Shown here: positions 1 to 12,500 of the stretch, in pieces
Layout of the letters: each line of letters starts with the position of its first letter
How positions within the stretch are numbered: the first letter of the stretch is position 1
Assembly: GCA_964017065.1 (NCBI GenBank)
Contig: OZ024784.1
Span: 1,424,598 to 1,488,597 of the forward strand
DNA from: Haliclona indistincta
Taxonomy: Eukaryota; Porifera; Demospongiae; Haplosclerida; Chalinidae
Length of the DNA stretch: 64,000 nucleotides
Direction of reading: 5' to 3'
The notes under the pieces: model-generated
Database searches by the model: none
What the model was told of the DNA's origin: nothing
Seen by the model: only the letters and a program-made list of their open reading frames with translations
Program-made: the position numbers and the translations under genes

Positions 1-985
1 TTAAATTTCCAACGTGTTAGAGCACAGCGTGCGAAGAGTAGTGCCCGCCAAATAGCATGGCTTGACAAATCGCGTGTGTGGGTAGGACTGCTGTACGCGA
101 AGGCAGGAAAATTGTCAGTACAACGAAGGATTCAAAGCACGAGAAAACCAATGTTAAAAGCAAGATCTTCTTTCAGCACAGTTATTCTCATAGAACGGCC
201 TTTCTTCTCGAGGATAAACTGAAAACAAGATCAGCCAGAGTGTTTCTATTGTCAGAAGAGGTACAGAAAGACCCGTACCGTAGGGCTAAACACCTTAGTT
301 TGTCTAGTGCGACAGCGCTACACTGTGTGAGATCGAGAATAGAAAATGCGCTATTCTCACGAGGACATGTACGAACTAACATGTTATCAGCAAAGAATGG
401 ACTGAAGCACAACTAAAAACTAGTAACGGGTACAGAAGCACTTTACAACAGAGTAAACAAACTGTTTGTTAGCGTTTTACAACGCTCGTCCTGCAACCAA
501 CAACCGCTTCGCCGGTTAGCGATCAAAACGAAACAGTACTCAAGTCGCCTTTACTATCAAAGTGCAGGCAGAACGTACTAGTCAATCACCAGAGCTCGAC
601 AACGTGCCGAGCCAGTGACTCTTTTTAGCACGGTCGTCAAGAGCTAGCTTAGCAACGAGCTCGTTGCAAGGCAACGGTTAATATTTAACCCGTAACGAGG
701 ATGTAAATCAGCTCGTAATACAAAATGTATTGGCGTTGCTAATCCCTGTTGGTATACTGTATCTATGATGTACCATAGGAAATACGTACGCGTATATTTT
801 CCAGGAAGTGACGTCACATAGCAACATCGTAGCAACAAGATGGCGTCGTCAAAAAGCGCACGCAAGATTACACTGCCGTCTTTCAGGAATGCGCTGTCAT
901 TCGCCTCTGGTGACTTCTACGGAGGCTCTACTACCTTGAGCGCTTCGTTTAGTAACCATAAGAGCAGCTTCCTGGGCTACGAAAT

Positions 986-1104
986 GGTTAACCCATGGCA
1001 CCTCGGCGGTACGCGATATAACCATAGGGTTAAATTATACTGCCCTCGTGCGCTTCGCGCCCTCGGGCGGTAAAATTTACCGCCTCGGTTGCCATGGGTT
1101 AACC
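986..1104. repeat. short fold-back (palindromic) element
   Basis: The left arm at 986-1010 (GGTTAACCCATGGCACCTCG...) is nearly the exact reverse complement of the right arm at 1079-1104. A GC-rich centre with its own small inverted repeat (gcgcttcgcgc) lies between them. This is the structure of a small non-autonomous inverted-repeat element. The rest of 1-1206 shows no gene I can support; a small open frame at 78-416 has no recognisable domain and is matched by an equally open frame on the other strand. Confidence 0.6.
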
Positions 1105-1206
1105 TATACATAAACTTACAATATTCACACCCGTGAGCAAGCAGTGCAAGGTCATTTGCAGGTTTGCTGCGTCTCCACCAGCCAAGTTATAAGTGTACTG
1201 TACACG

Positions 1207-2276
1207 ATGGCGTCCAAGCAGTCCATAGGAGAAGATGCTTTTCGCACAATAATTCCAAAATTGGCAAGCCAGCTTCAAATTGACACAGATAGCCTTCTTG
1301 CAAACAAGCTATTCAGTGAAAACCTGATCTCTTCAAAGAAACGGGAGCATATTTTGGCCAGCACTGAAAAGAAGGTCGAGTATCTAATGGTTGCATTACA
1401 GACGGAAATCGAGGAAGATGATAGCATGGTCGACAAAACTATCCAAGTACTAAAAAGCCTCCAGGGCTATGAAGCCATTGGATGTCAACTAGAAGGTACC
1501 ACTTTAAGTAACACTTTGTATCATCTAACTTGCAAATTGTGTATTTAACAAGTAGTATGGAGCAGCTTTCTTATACTGTAGAGAAACTGCGCCAGCTGAA
1601 ACCACGAGAAGAGTCAGAAGGCAATCCACTAGCCCATCAAGATTCAACTCTACAGCGACTGAACTTTGTGCTTACTGGAGATTGTGCAGTGGGCAAAACC
1701 TCAATCACAAGGAGGTTTGCAGAAAAAGTATTTGAAGAAGGAAAGACCCAAATCACAACTAGTTTGGGTTTTTATGAAAAGACCAAAAATTTCAACAAAA
1801 GAACTGTAACTATTAAAATCACTGACACGGCTGGCAGTGAGAGATTTTATGCGGTGTTTACTAATTTGTATAAAATGGCAGAAGGTGCGTTTTTGGTTTT
1901 TAATATCAATGATGTCCGTTCATTTGATAATATATCTCGGTGGTTTGAAGAGGTTAAGAAAAACATGCCTGTTAACGGCACAATCGTGCTACTCGCCAAC
2001 AAATGTGACTTAATTAAGGCTGAAAATCAAGATCAAGTACCAGATGGTGAAATTGAAAGTTTTGCTATGCAGAATGGTTTAAAATTCTTCAAAACAAGTG
2101 CCAAAACTGGAGAAGGAATTCATGAAGCCTTTGAATACTGCGTCAAGGAATGCTTAGATAGAATTGACCAAGGCTTGCTCAGAGTTGAAAACTCTACTGC
2201 CACGTGCACACTTCAACTAACCAGCCCAACCCATGACAATGACAAAACCAGCTGTAGAAAATGTGCCATACTCTGA
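1207..2276 (+). CDS. CARD domain plus Rab-like small GTPase (probable fusion)
   Basis: The first part, from the ATG at 1207, encodes about 96 residues with the helical pattern of a caspase-recruitment (CARD) domain, including LFSENLISSKKREHIL and a following amphipathic helix. The second part, open from before 1557 to the TGA at 2274-2276, is a Ras-superfamily GTPase. Visible motifs are the P-loop GDCAVGKTS, switch II DTAGSERF, NKCD, SAKTG and a C-terminal CAAX box, CRKCAIL, predicting prenylation and membrane attachment. The core looks Rab-like, but the tail is Ras/Rho-like rather than the double cysteine of most Rabs. A good donor (AAG|GTACCA at 1496) and an acceptor (AACAAG at 1552) frame a 57-bp intron, but this join shifts the frame by one base. 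A 35-bp intron from 1518 would keep the frame. So the two halves may be one gene with a non-obvious splice or a one-base error, or two adjacent genes. CARD proteins usually act in apoptosis or innate signalling; a role here is inference. Confidence 0.65.
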
Positions 2277-2375
2277 CTGAATTATTTTGTATTTGTGATT
2301 TTGTGTTGTTTGTCGCCATGCTGTGCGTGGCCCTTATCTGTCTCATTGTATCACAATTGTCTTGTTTGAATTATC

Positions 2376-2397
2376 ATCATTGCCGATCGGCAATGAT
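2376..2397. repeat. 22-bp perfect palindrome
   Basis: ATCATTGCCGATCGGCAATGAT is its own reverse complement and lies about 100 bp after the GTPase stop codon. It may be part of a transcript-end hairpin or a relic of a mobile element. Between it and 3495 I see no gene, only moderately repetitive non-coding sequence. Confidence 0.5.
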
Positions 2398-3495
2398 ATG
2401 TAGGGATGACCCGATAGATGGCGGCTAGATCTACTCATGTGTGAAAATGAGTTTTCGCATAATTATATCTCTATTGTTATACATTTGTACTACATTTTAA
2501 CTATCTCTGAGTAGCGACGTGCGTGGGCATGGTCATGCGGCCGGAAATGTCTCCACCTTTTTCAATTCAAAAAGTGGAAAGCGTCTTGCGCGACATCTGA
2601 GTGCCGTTTCAGTGGCTAAAAACCACCCAAAGGTTTTCAGATACGCTGATTCCAACTAATTATGAAATTTGAGCGGATAATTCTTGGAACCAATGCTGTT
2701 TTGCTATTATCAATCAGTGCTAGATCAAAAAACCAGCAATTTGGTAATCAAAAAATTATTTTCGAAGTCAAACAGTTTGCAATGTTAGTTAACTTGGAGA
2801 ATGCCTCTGACCAGCACTTACAAAGATATTAGTAACAGTTTGGGTAAGTGCAAACGTACTCCAAAGTCGCGCACAGCTGGAGTGTCATGCTATTAAACTG
2901 GACTGTTCGCCATGTACTGCAACAGGCAAATAGCTGGTCGAGCGTCTGTTATAGCCATTGTTGTGGATCTGGTTGGTCGTAGTTTGCTTCAATAAGTATG
3001 CCGAACAGGTCAGCGTAGCCCAGGCTGTCGTGTCATACTCAAGATTACTGTTTTGCACCTATGCTACGAAGTGCGCAACAGCGCCGCTGTAACCAGGAAG
3101 CCGGCTTTGTAATGTAAATTAATGGAGAACAAAATCACACAGTAACCGCCACATAACTCAGCCATTTTAGCACCGATTCTAACGAAATGTAGATTTGTGT
3201 GCTGCTAAAGGTTAGCAGAAGCCACCTAGAACAACTAGTAATTGATTCAGACAGTTTAAACTTTTTAGTGCACATCGCTACTCTGAGAGAATCTGAAGTG
3301 CTAGCGCTTGTAGGAAGTCTATGAAAGTCGCCGGGACTGCTTGCTTTACGACGAAAATCAAGATGGCGAGGCTCTCGGGGAGGTCGCTGCAGATCTTCGC
3401 TGTTTTAGCGTTCCTCGAAATTCCAGACATCTGGGATTGATCAGGCGATTGTTCTGAGCATGGAAATGCCTTTGGCGAAGCGGACATTGGTCATT

Positions 3496-6140
3496 ATGCC
3501 TCGGTGGGCGGAGCCACGAGGCATACTGTAATCGCGTTGTCTGTCTGTTACATCATTTTTGCGGCGCACGCTGAAAGGTAAGCTCTGAAACTTGCAATGC
3601 AGGTAGAAATCGATATTATCTCGGATGTGAACTAGCGAAATTTCGATACAAAGCTTTGTTCTAGAGTTATGGCGTGATTTGCTTACTTTGTTTGCCGTTG
3701 CTGGCGATCTGGACTTCTCCGAAGGCAAGGCTGTCCACAGTTGACTGCCTAGAAGCTGATAGGTTAGAATTTTACTACAGGATAGCAGCGCAGGTCCAGA
3801 GAAATTGTGTAAGCAAGCTATGGAAGCTATCTCGCTCGTGGTATGCGTGTGCTGTACTAAACACTGTAGACACGCCCAGTTGAATTGTGGTCAGCACTGA
3901 TTGGCTTCTGATTGCACAACTAAAGCACTACTGTACAGAAATCCTGTATACATGCATCTGCAGTTGCTGCGTTTGTAGAATGGTGGATAGTTGTGTTTGT
4001 TGATATTTATGCCTCGGTGGGCGGAGCCACGAGGCATACTGTAATCGCGTTGTCTGTCGTTCTGTCTGTCAGTCAGTCTGTCAGTCAATCTGTCTGTTAC
4101 ACTATTTTTGCAGCGCATGCTGAACGATGAGCTCTGAAACTTGCAACAGAGGTAGAACTCGATATTATCTCGGATGTGAACTAGCGAAAGTTCGATACAA
4201 AGCTTCGTTCTCGAGTTATGGCGTGATTTGGCTACTTTGTTTACCGTTGCCGGCGATCTGGACTTCTCCAAAGGCAAAGATGTTCACAGTTGACTGCCTA
4301 GAAGCTGATAGGTTAGAAATTTACTACAGGATAGCAGCGCAGGTCCAGATAAATCGTGTAAGCAAGCTATGGAAGCTATCTCGCTCGTGGTATGCGTGTG
4401 CTGTGCTAAACACTGTAGACACGCCCAGTTCAATTGTGGTTAGCACTGATTGGCTTCTGATTGCATAACTAAAGCACTGCATTGTTGATTGCTGTACAGA
4501 AATCCTGTATACATGCATCTGCAGTTGCTGTGTTTGTGGAATGGTGGATAGTGTCATTTCACCGAGGCATCTGCACCTTAGGTGCTATTTTTCATTCATT
4601 CATTCTGTCCGCAGGCAGAACTCCGCGTCGGCGAAAAACTAAGCGCTGATACTTGCAATACATGTTCAACTCGGTGTTGCCTCGGAATTGAATTGATAGA
4701 CTTTTGGTTCCAAAGCTTCGTTACCTTGAATGGCATTGCTGGACTCGCTCAGCATTGTGGGACTTCGCTGAAGATAAAGCTGTCCACTATAGTCTTCTTC
4801 ACAGCTTGTAAGACAATTCTGTACTCAAGGTAGTACAGTGAGTGCTGAGAAATCAATCGTGCTATCGCTAACCAGCGCTCACGTGCTGTGTTGATTATAG
4901 GCACGCCCAACTGAATTCCATGTGGTTAGCACTGCTAGGCTTCTGATTGCATAGTTGCACTAACTTATTCTGCAAACAGTGCTGTATTGCAGCTTGTTGC
5001 AGCGCTCTTCAGCTTTAATTTCATCATACAGGAATTGCATTGCACAACTATTATACTGCATTGTGATTGCTGTACAGCAAGGTATAACAGCTGCAGTTTG
5101 TTGCTGTGTATGTTTTAGTTCAGCGTATTTTTGTTATAGCTTTTAGTTTTATGACTGCACCGAGGCATCAGCACCTTGGTGCTTTCATTGTATCAGTATT
5201 CTCACAGCAATGAGTGCAATAGTCTTGTTGCAGTATACTTTAACTTGTTTCTACTGCAGCTTACAGCTTCCATGATACTGTTTTGATACTTCCGTGGATC
5301 TACTGCATGCATATGTACGTGCTGTCATACTGTAATAATGCATCTTTGCTTCTGCTTGTGCTATATTCGAATGCTGGCAGCTGAATATGAATCCTACTCT
5401 GTTATAGCATTACATGCTCAAATTTTAACATCCACCGAGGCATAACCCGCACCAATGGTGCATTTTCCGTCTGTTACTCGAGTTTTGCAGCACACGCTGA
5501 AAAATAAGGTCTGAAACTTGCAAAGCAAGTAGAACTCGACATTATCTCGCCTTTGAACATGTGAAAATTGTATACGAAGCTTCGTTCTTGAGTTATGGCG
5601 TGATTTGCCTACTTTGTTTACCGTTGCTGGCGATCTGGACTTCTCCAAAGGCAAAGCTGTCCCCAGTTGACTGCCTAGAAGCTGATAGGTTCGAATTTTA
5701 CTACAGGATAGCAGCGCAGGTCCAGAGAAATCGTGTAAGCAAGCTATAGAAGCTAGCTCGCTCGTGGTATGCTGAACACTGTAGACACGCCCAGTTAAAT
5801 TGTGGTCAGCACTGATTGGCTTCTGATTGCATCACTAAAGCACTACTGTACAGAAATCCTGTATACATGCATCTGCAGTTGCTGTGTTTGTAGAATGGTG
5901 GATAGTTGTGTTTGTTGATATTTGTAGCAGTATTCTCACAGTAATGAGTGCAGTAGTCTTGTTGCAGTATACTTTAACTTGTTTCTACTGCAGCTTACAT
6001 TGCATGCTTTCATGTTACTGTTTTGATCCTTCCGTGGATCTACTGCATGCATATATACGTGCTGTCATAATTATGCATCTGCTAATTGAATGCCATACAT
6101 GCTACATGTACTGCACCGAGGCATCTGCACCTTTCGTGCT
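3496..6140. repeat. cluster of a MITE-like repeat family (about four copies)
   Basis: Copies begin near 3496 and 4009 with ATGCCTCGGTGGGCGGAGCC followed by ACGAGGCAT (itself a small hairpin). They share a body of about 400-550 bp (for example tctgaaacttgcaa, ctggacttctcc and aaggcaaagctgtcc). Copies end with CACCGAGGCAT plus a small hairpin around GCACC...GGTGC, seen at 4560, 5159, 5433 and 6115. The ends are inverted repeats of each other (ATGCCTCGGTG / CACCGAGGCAT). A divergent copy covers about 4600-5185 and a further one 5440-6140. Short open frames inside are repeats of the element, not genes. A related copy in the opposite orientation sits in the receptor cluster at 60306-61013. Confidence 0.7.
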
Positions 6141-6287
6141 TCATTGTAAAAAGCTAGAAGCCTCTGTGATCGTGATATTGACATCAACATGCAAGCCTGG
6201 GACTAGTCTACGGACTAGGCTCCCAGCCATGATCATCATAGTGTTCCACTGAGTTGTTAGTGTTAGTCTCTTCTTCATCCATTACGT

Positions 6288-6418
6288 ACAGTGCTAAGAA
6301 ATATCATGTTGTCAACTCATATCCTCAACCTCTCTAACTTATCATGTTTTCTACAGTGCTAAGAAATATCATGTTGTCAACTCATATCCTCAACCTCTCT
6401 AACTTATCATGTTTTCTT
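6288..6418. repeat. two-copy direct tandem repeat, 65-bp unit
   Basis: The unit starting acagtgctaagaaatatcat at 6288 is repeated almost exactly from 6353. There are no coding features; it looks like a recent local duplication. Confidence 0.75.
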
Positions 6419-6464
6419 GTGATTGCCGATAATAACATTCCATGTTCCTTGACTCTCTGTCTAG

Positions 6465-6500
6465 AGGCTGTGCACCTTCTGATCAGAAGGTGCACAGCCT
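6465..6500. repeat. 36-bp perfect palindrome
   Basis: AGGCTGTGCACCTTCT, GATC, then AGAAGGTGCACAGCCT: the two 16-base arms are exact reverse complements and the centre GATC is also palindromic. It could extrude as a cruciform, or be a remnant of two inverted element ends (the GGTGC core recalls the neighbouring repeat family). Confidence 0.7.
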
Positions 6501-6599
6501 AGTAGACTAGACTAGTACCTGCTGCTCACAGAGTTGTAAAAATGAACTAAAAGCTAGCATAGAATACAGCTAATAAAGTTCAAACTGATGGTGATCAAA

Positions 6600-7545
6600 A
6601 AAGTAAAAGAAACAAGTAAAGTAAAAAAGTTTTATTATTAAAAACTAGGGATGACGCTTGCAAAAGTAAAGGAACAAGATGTGATGATGCTTTTTTTTTT
6701 TGGCATAAGCCTGGATACATACAATAGCAAAAAAATGCTAACACGAGGTATGCACCCCAAATAACAAAAAACAAAAAATTACACTAAAATTATAAAAAAA
6801 AGCTTGCAAAAGTAAAGGAACAAGATGGGATGATGCTTGCAAAAGTAAAGGAACAAGATGGGATATGAATGATGCTTGCAAAAGTGAAGGAACAAGATAG
6901 AATAATGCTTGTGTAATGATCACAGTAATTCAGAACACAAGATCTCTTATTAAAAATAGTGCAGCAGTATTTATAGCAGAACATAAGCTTGTGAACTGAC
7001 AGTGGCATGACATAACATGTGACTAGAATACATGGGAACATGGGAAGTCTGTCTCTGAATACAATACATGTACACATAAGAACGTCTGTCTTTGCAATAG
7101 TCTTGACATTACACTTGCAAATGTAAAAGTCCCAAGTATCCCTACATCAGCGGCTTGAAGGGTCTGATGAAGTAATCGATGGTTGTAAATAACTAGAGGT
7201 ATCTGTGTTTTGAAGACGCAGGCCGATGAAGTAGTTGACAGTTGTATACGTAAAAGGTATCTGTGTTTTGGAGGACGCTGCAGTAAAATTAAGTACTTGA
7301 CGGTTGTAAAAGGTATAAAAAGAGGATTCCACATTAATTTGTCAGTTGCAAGCCGCTGATGTAGGGATACTTGGGACTTTTACATTTGCAAGCATTATTC
7401 TATCTTGTTCCTTCACTTTTGCAAGCATCATATTCCATCTTGTTCCTTTACTTTTGCAAGCATCATCACATCTTGTTCCTTTACTTTTGCAAGCGTCATC
7501 CCTACACTCTTTAGTTTTTAATAATAAAACTTTTTTACTTTTGCA
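6600..7545. repeat. fold-back element with minisatellite-like arms
   Basis: The left arm (6600-6915) carries several copies of a roughly 30-base unit (gcttgcaaaagtaaaggaac aagatgggatgat). The right arm (7390-7545) carries the same units in reverse complement (atcatcccatcttgttccttt acttttgcaag form). The outermost part, including the run around gttttattattaaaaact, is also inverted between 6625-6650 and 7508-7540. An inner inverted pair, 7111-7155 and 7346-7396, shares about 45 bases around ctacatcagcggcttg. The centre (7160-7330) has a three-fold direct repeat containing ggtatctgtgttttg. No transposase is visible. Open frames here are repeat translations rich in FTFASI-like words and are not called as genes. 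Confidence 0.7.
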
Positions 7546-7851
7546 TATTCAGTTGTATTTACATTTTCTTAGTAGCATTGTGTATGTGTAGATAGAATTT
7601 TACCCACTCCAACAGCTAAGCAATAATCTGACACAATCTTTGTATGAAATGAATTTTTTGTCATGCCTGGGTACGAGGCATGACAAAAAGCCTGGGTACG
7701 AGGCTAACAATTACTATTCAGTGCGGGACACTTGTCAGTATAGTTTTACAATGGACAATGTACTTGATGAATAACAACACTGGGAAAATCATACATCAGG
7801 ACCCCTGAAATTTAAATCAAGGAGTAATTTCAGTCTATTAATGCTATGCAG

Positions 7852-8278
7852 TTATAATAGTGCATGTGTATATGAGGGATACTCTCCACCAGGAATGAGC
7901 TGTATTACACAAAGAAAAATAAAACAGAAAACAAGGTTAGCATTTTTACCATAGCAATGTTGTTCCCATTCAGAAGTATCTCGTCTAGTTTAGTGACCCG
8001 TCTCCCTCCTTCAGGAGTGATCTCACTAACACAGCATAGTAACACACACCAACAAGTGACAGAAGCTACTAACTATTCAGTGACGTCTTCTAGCACCATA
8101 TTGACGAAATCATCAAACCCTAGTAGAGTGCCCACTAGCTCCTTGTCAGATTTCATGATCACGTGAATGCTGCTACCAACACACTTATCCACCAGCTCTG
8201 ACAATAGACATAGTCACTACCAGCAGGTAGACGTCTATAAAACAGCCTACCTAGAGGAAGAAGAGACGACTGATTCAT
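7852..8278 (-). CDS. LSM5: U6 snRNA-associated Sm-like protein LSm5
   Basis: Four exons (8251-8278, 8074-8197, 7950-8025, 7852-7899) join in frame into 91 residues, the usual length for LSm5. The protein reads [17 protein letters not shown] at the start, then the Sm1 motif region around [20 protein letters not shown] and NMVLEDVTE, and the Sm2 region [19 protein letters not shown]. The Sm fold packs into the heteroheptameric LSm1-7 ring (mRNA decay) and LSm2-8 ring (U6 snRNA, splicing). Introns are 48-53 bp with GT-AG ends. The gene lies 118 bp downstream of the EEF1B2 stop codon in the same orientation. Confidence 0.95.
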
Positions 8279-8396
8279 AACTGGAGCCTTGCTGTAGACA
8301 CGTGGGTGAACCGAAACCACACCGTAAATACCACACCCACAATTTATTGATGAAAAAATCTAATGATTATTGATACTATTATGTGTATGTTCTAAA

Positions 8397-9391
8397 CTAA
8401 ACTTTATTAAAAGCGACAATATCTACGGACTGCACAAGATCTTCATGAACAGTGATAGACTCTTCGAGAAAATCCGTACCAACCTGAAGAAAAAATTTAG
8501 AATTTTATCTATGCATACAGCACATACCTTGTCATCCTCAACAACACAGGCTATCTGCAGCTTCTTGATACCATAAGCAACTGGAACCAGTTTAGCTACA
8601 AGCAAGGCAAGGATCAACAGTAAGACACTCCATCACTGCCGTAACTCACATGCTCCCCACACGAGCCCTTCAGTGGATACCTCTCTCACCAGTCTCTCGA
8701 CCTCAGCCATATCAGTCTCATCGTCCCATGGTTTCACCGCTAGAATGATGTTCGACTTAGCTATCACAGCAGCCTCTGAGAACATCAACTATACAATGAT
8801 ACATACGTAACCAGACTATTGCTGCATACTTTTCGACTTCCTTGCTTCGTATTCTTCAACACGTTTCTTTTTCAGTTCTTCTCGTTCCTTCTCCTCGTCC
8901 TATAATAGTACACAAACATCTTACAACATAAAACCGATCCTTATTAACCTCATCGTCGCTGCCAAACAGATCAATGTCATCGTCGTCATCATCCTCATCT
9001 TCTTTGCTAGCTGCTCCACCACCTGTTGCTGACCCGTACTGGTCTAATGGCTTCTGAACTCCAGGGAATCTGTGCATATGCACCAATAACACAGCTAGCT
9101 GGACCTATTGTACCATGCACTCACGCCAGTCTCATGTCGGCTGGGTAGGAGGCTATTTGGTTGTACCAGCGAAGGGCATTGACGAACTTGCTTGCCGGAG
9201 CACTCCCGACCGCGTCAAACACAGCAACGTCTCCTTGTGATGGTGTGTAGCTACACGAGACAGTCATGCAGCAGGTCAGGGCTCTCGCCACAGCAACTCG
9301 TCATCACTTACCCCTCTATGTAACTCTTGTCGAGGAGAAAATCATTCAGGCACTGCACTCCTGAATCGCTCTTTAAATTACCAAACCCCAT
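8397..9391 (-). CDS. EEF1B2: translation elongation factor 1-beta (eEF1B alpha chain)
   Basis: Seven exons (9312-9391, 9125-9250, 8949-9069, 8830-8899, 8650-8775, 8528-8595, 8397-8483) give 225 residues, the same length as human EEF1B2. The start [19 protein letters not shown] and KSYIEGY form the N-terminal GST-C-like region. The acidic stretch [15 protein letters not shown] precedes the guanine-nucleotide-exchange domain, which contains [39 protein letters not shown] and ends VDIVAFNKV. The protein recharges eEF1A with GTP during translation elongation in the cytosol. All exon joins keep frame and introns are 44-61 bp. Confidence 0.97.
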
Positions 9392-9555
9392 GTCACTTCG
9401 AGTTGTATGTTTCAAGAAATCAACGAACGAGCTAGATCGAGAACAATAAACACGTGTTTGCAGCAATTATTAGTATGCGCATGCCCACAAAACAAAACAA
9501 GAATGTACAGTTAAGTTTTCAACAACAGTTTCTTTATTCTTTACCATTGCTTTGA

Positions 9556-12500
9556 TCCTGCAAGGAAATAATTGCAGTAAAAACGATAAATTTCAGTTAC
9601 GCCGCTTACATCGAGGAGGAGCAGCATGATAGCGCATGAGGGCTTGATTGAGTACGGAGCTAAGCTTGAGAGCCATATCAGCATCTTCTGCTGTTCTCAC
9701 CAAAGATGATGCCTAGGCAACAAAGATAGATTGAACAATAAATCCCTTCTTTATCTTACCATATTACCAACTTCAGAAGACCCGGTGGAGTTGCTAACTG
9801 TGTGAAACAGTTGTTGTATTGTTGGAGAGGGGTCCATTGGCGAGTCTCGATAAGGAGCCATGTGTGGGGGAGGAGTAGGGTGAATGCTCAGTGGGTAACG
9901 GGAGGGAGGAGGAGGGGGTGGTCTGTCCCAAGCTGGTGGTGAGGGATAGTACGGATCCTCCAATCCCGGTCTGTATGGGTCATGATAATAGTCCTCCTGG
10001 TAGCTATATTCTTCTCTTGGGTAACCCGTATCCTGAAATTCTCCGTAGTGATAGTAGGGTCTTTCATCTTGCCCTCTCCAGCGCTCCTTTCCCTTGCCTC
10101 TACTTCCACCTCTTGTCCAAAAAGCACCACGAGGGCTTGGGCCGCCTCTTGAAGGTCCTTCCCTTCCTCGCTGGCTCCCTGGTGGTTGCATTCTGCCCAC
10201 CCCCTGATTTCCGCCTTTCTTATTTCGACCTCTACCTGCTCCTCGTTTCTGCCCATCTCTTTTTCCTTTCTGTGGTGCAGTACCTTCTTCTTTTTCTTTC
10301 TCTTCAGCACTTGCTCCAGGTTCTCCTGACTGCTTACTACTCCCTGTACCGCCTTGCCCGCCACCACCTCCACCTCTTCTCTTGCCTCTTCCATGTTTTG
10401 CCTTCTTCTCCAATTTGTTTGCACCAACTGGTTCATTCCATGAAGGCTTCTTTACAATTCGCCTAAAAATTTCTTCAACTTTCTTTCCCTCAGCTGCCTC
10501 GATCTCCGCTGCAATCTCAGACATTATTTTATGTTGCTCTGTCTTAACTGAACTAGCTTTCACCTTTTCCCACTTGTCAGGATAATCCTTTTGCTGCAGA
10601 ACACAGCACGTAAAACTTGACACAATAAAAACTACAACACTAAAGAGAATGAGATGAGATTCCTCTACAGGCTTTGTTTGAAAACTGTTAACATGCTTTA
10701 AAGCAATTTTTTGAATTTGTGCTTTTTGACATTCCGTGTAATGTCTTGATCACAACAGCATGTGCTGGAGCTGGTACTATAATGGAACCTTGTCAAAGAA
10801 GAGAAACACTCTTCTGTGACAAGGTTCTCACAAGGTAGTAGTAGCTTCGTCTCCAGGCTCAACCTGGGGACGATAGCTCTCTCTCCTCACACATACCAGC
10901 ACAAGCTGTCGATGGTTGTTGGAGCAGAAGTGCTTGCCCTTGTTGCCCGAAATCACGTGCACGTTACACAACATGCAGTGGTAGATCGGTGAGTCACAAG
11001 TCAGTCCTCTAATCTCGACAGCATACTGGAGACCTGAGAAGACACCAGCAACATACCATATGGTGTGTGCATGTGCAGTGGTAAAGCCTAGTTCATGATG
11101 CTAGCTAGCACCAGCTTAAATTTAAAACCTCTGGGAAAGTCTGACAAGCGAGTGATTTATGGGACATTGCTCACAGTGCTCTAGCATGATAGCATCATTT
11201 GTGAACCAGACTTGACATAGCAACCTTCACACAAAGTAAACCATTGCATAGCTGACTGAGATGCTGGTCACACTAACAACAACAACCATTAGCATACACT
11301 AGTGTCTCAGACTGCTAAAAAATTAATACTAATTATGCTGCATAGTTCGCTCAAGCAAGGTAGTGAACAACAACCTTGATCATGAACAATAAAATCGAAC
11401 CGTTACAGACTCTACGAGCAGGTATTGTTTTAGTACTCTCTTACCAATAAGAGGCTCTTTGATAGTATAGAACTCCTTCATATCTTCTGACTCACCGAGG
11501 TCGCTTGCTTTACCTTCCTTGAGTACTGTCTCCTTCAACATCTCTCTCAGTTCCTCCACAGCGTCATCAAGAGAATCTGAAGACGAGTGCATTACGAACA
11601 GCACCGAGGGGGGACAACTAACCTGGAAGAGACCTGATTCGCGCAGAAGCATTTTGAAACTGAGAAAGGACAAAATTATTAAAGGAGCCCTCCACACAGC
11701 TGTTTTGTGGTCACCTTCTTGTGCTTCTTTCCACTGATGTGCTGATCGTAAATATGTTGATTATTGCAGCCGACCAGGCATAGCTGCAAGCAACACAATG
11801 AGAACAGTGAATTGTGTGTGTGTGTGTGTGTGTGTGATTTACTTGCCTCGCAATAAAACGGATACTTTCTTGATTCTGACTCTAAAGTGGTCGAATTGAT
11901 GACTTTTTTCACATGTTCCGGAGATCTGAAGTGCAACTCGATGTTCTAGAGTGGAGTAGAGATGCAAGCACATCCGAGTACGCGTGAGTTGAGTATTACC
12001 TGTCCAGTAAGATCACTGAGACACAACATACAGAACCACATTGGCTTGGCGCCGGGGTTCCCATCAACTTTCTTCATGCTGTGCAGACTAACTTCCATCA
12101 CGTCAATCTTGGAAATAGGCATTAAATTTTGCTGATGAACCAGACACAAGCTTACCTGGTCACCACTCTCAAGAGTGTAGTCTAGTTTGACCCTCTTGCT
12201 TCCATCGGCTGGTGAGGGTGGCGGAGATCTTTTCTTGCCTGATGAGGGGCCAGCTCCACTGCTGCTAGATGACGGATCTCGAGTGGCTTCACTACTGTCA
12301 GCAGCTGGCTCCTCTGGTCGTAAATTAGAACAGAAAGATCTCCCAGGAGGCGAGTCAGATAGGAATGTGTCGCTGTTCCACTGTCCTCCTGTGCGATAGG
12401 AGCTGTAGCGACTATTTCCTCCATTGGGTTCTGATGAGAATGACTACATGTACAGGAAAGAAGTTATCAGGAGAGCAGTTGAGCTATCACTCACTGAATA

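Noticed and set aside
78..416. Open frame of 112 codons near the left edge
   Set aside because: There is no domain or splice context, and a similar open frame lies on the opposite strand; chance is likely.
3278..6252. Several open frames on both strands (for example 3891-4277, 5884-6252)
   Set aside because: They are translations of the repeat family in this region, recurring with each copy.
6738..7591. Frames rich in repeated SCSFTFASI-like words
   Set aside because: They are translations of the tandem units in the fold-back element, with no start or splice logic.
9888..10466. Long open frames overlapping the zinc-finger gene tail on both strands
   Set aside because: They are shadows of the Gly/Arg/Pro-rich coding exon 9760-10593; only that frame joins its neighbours in phase.
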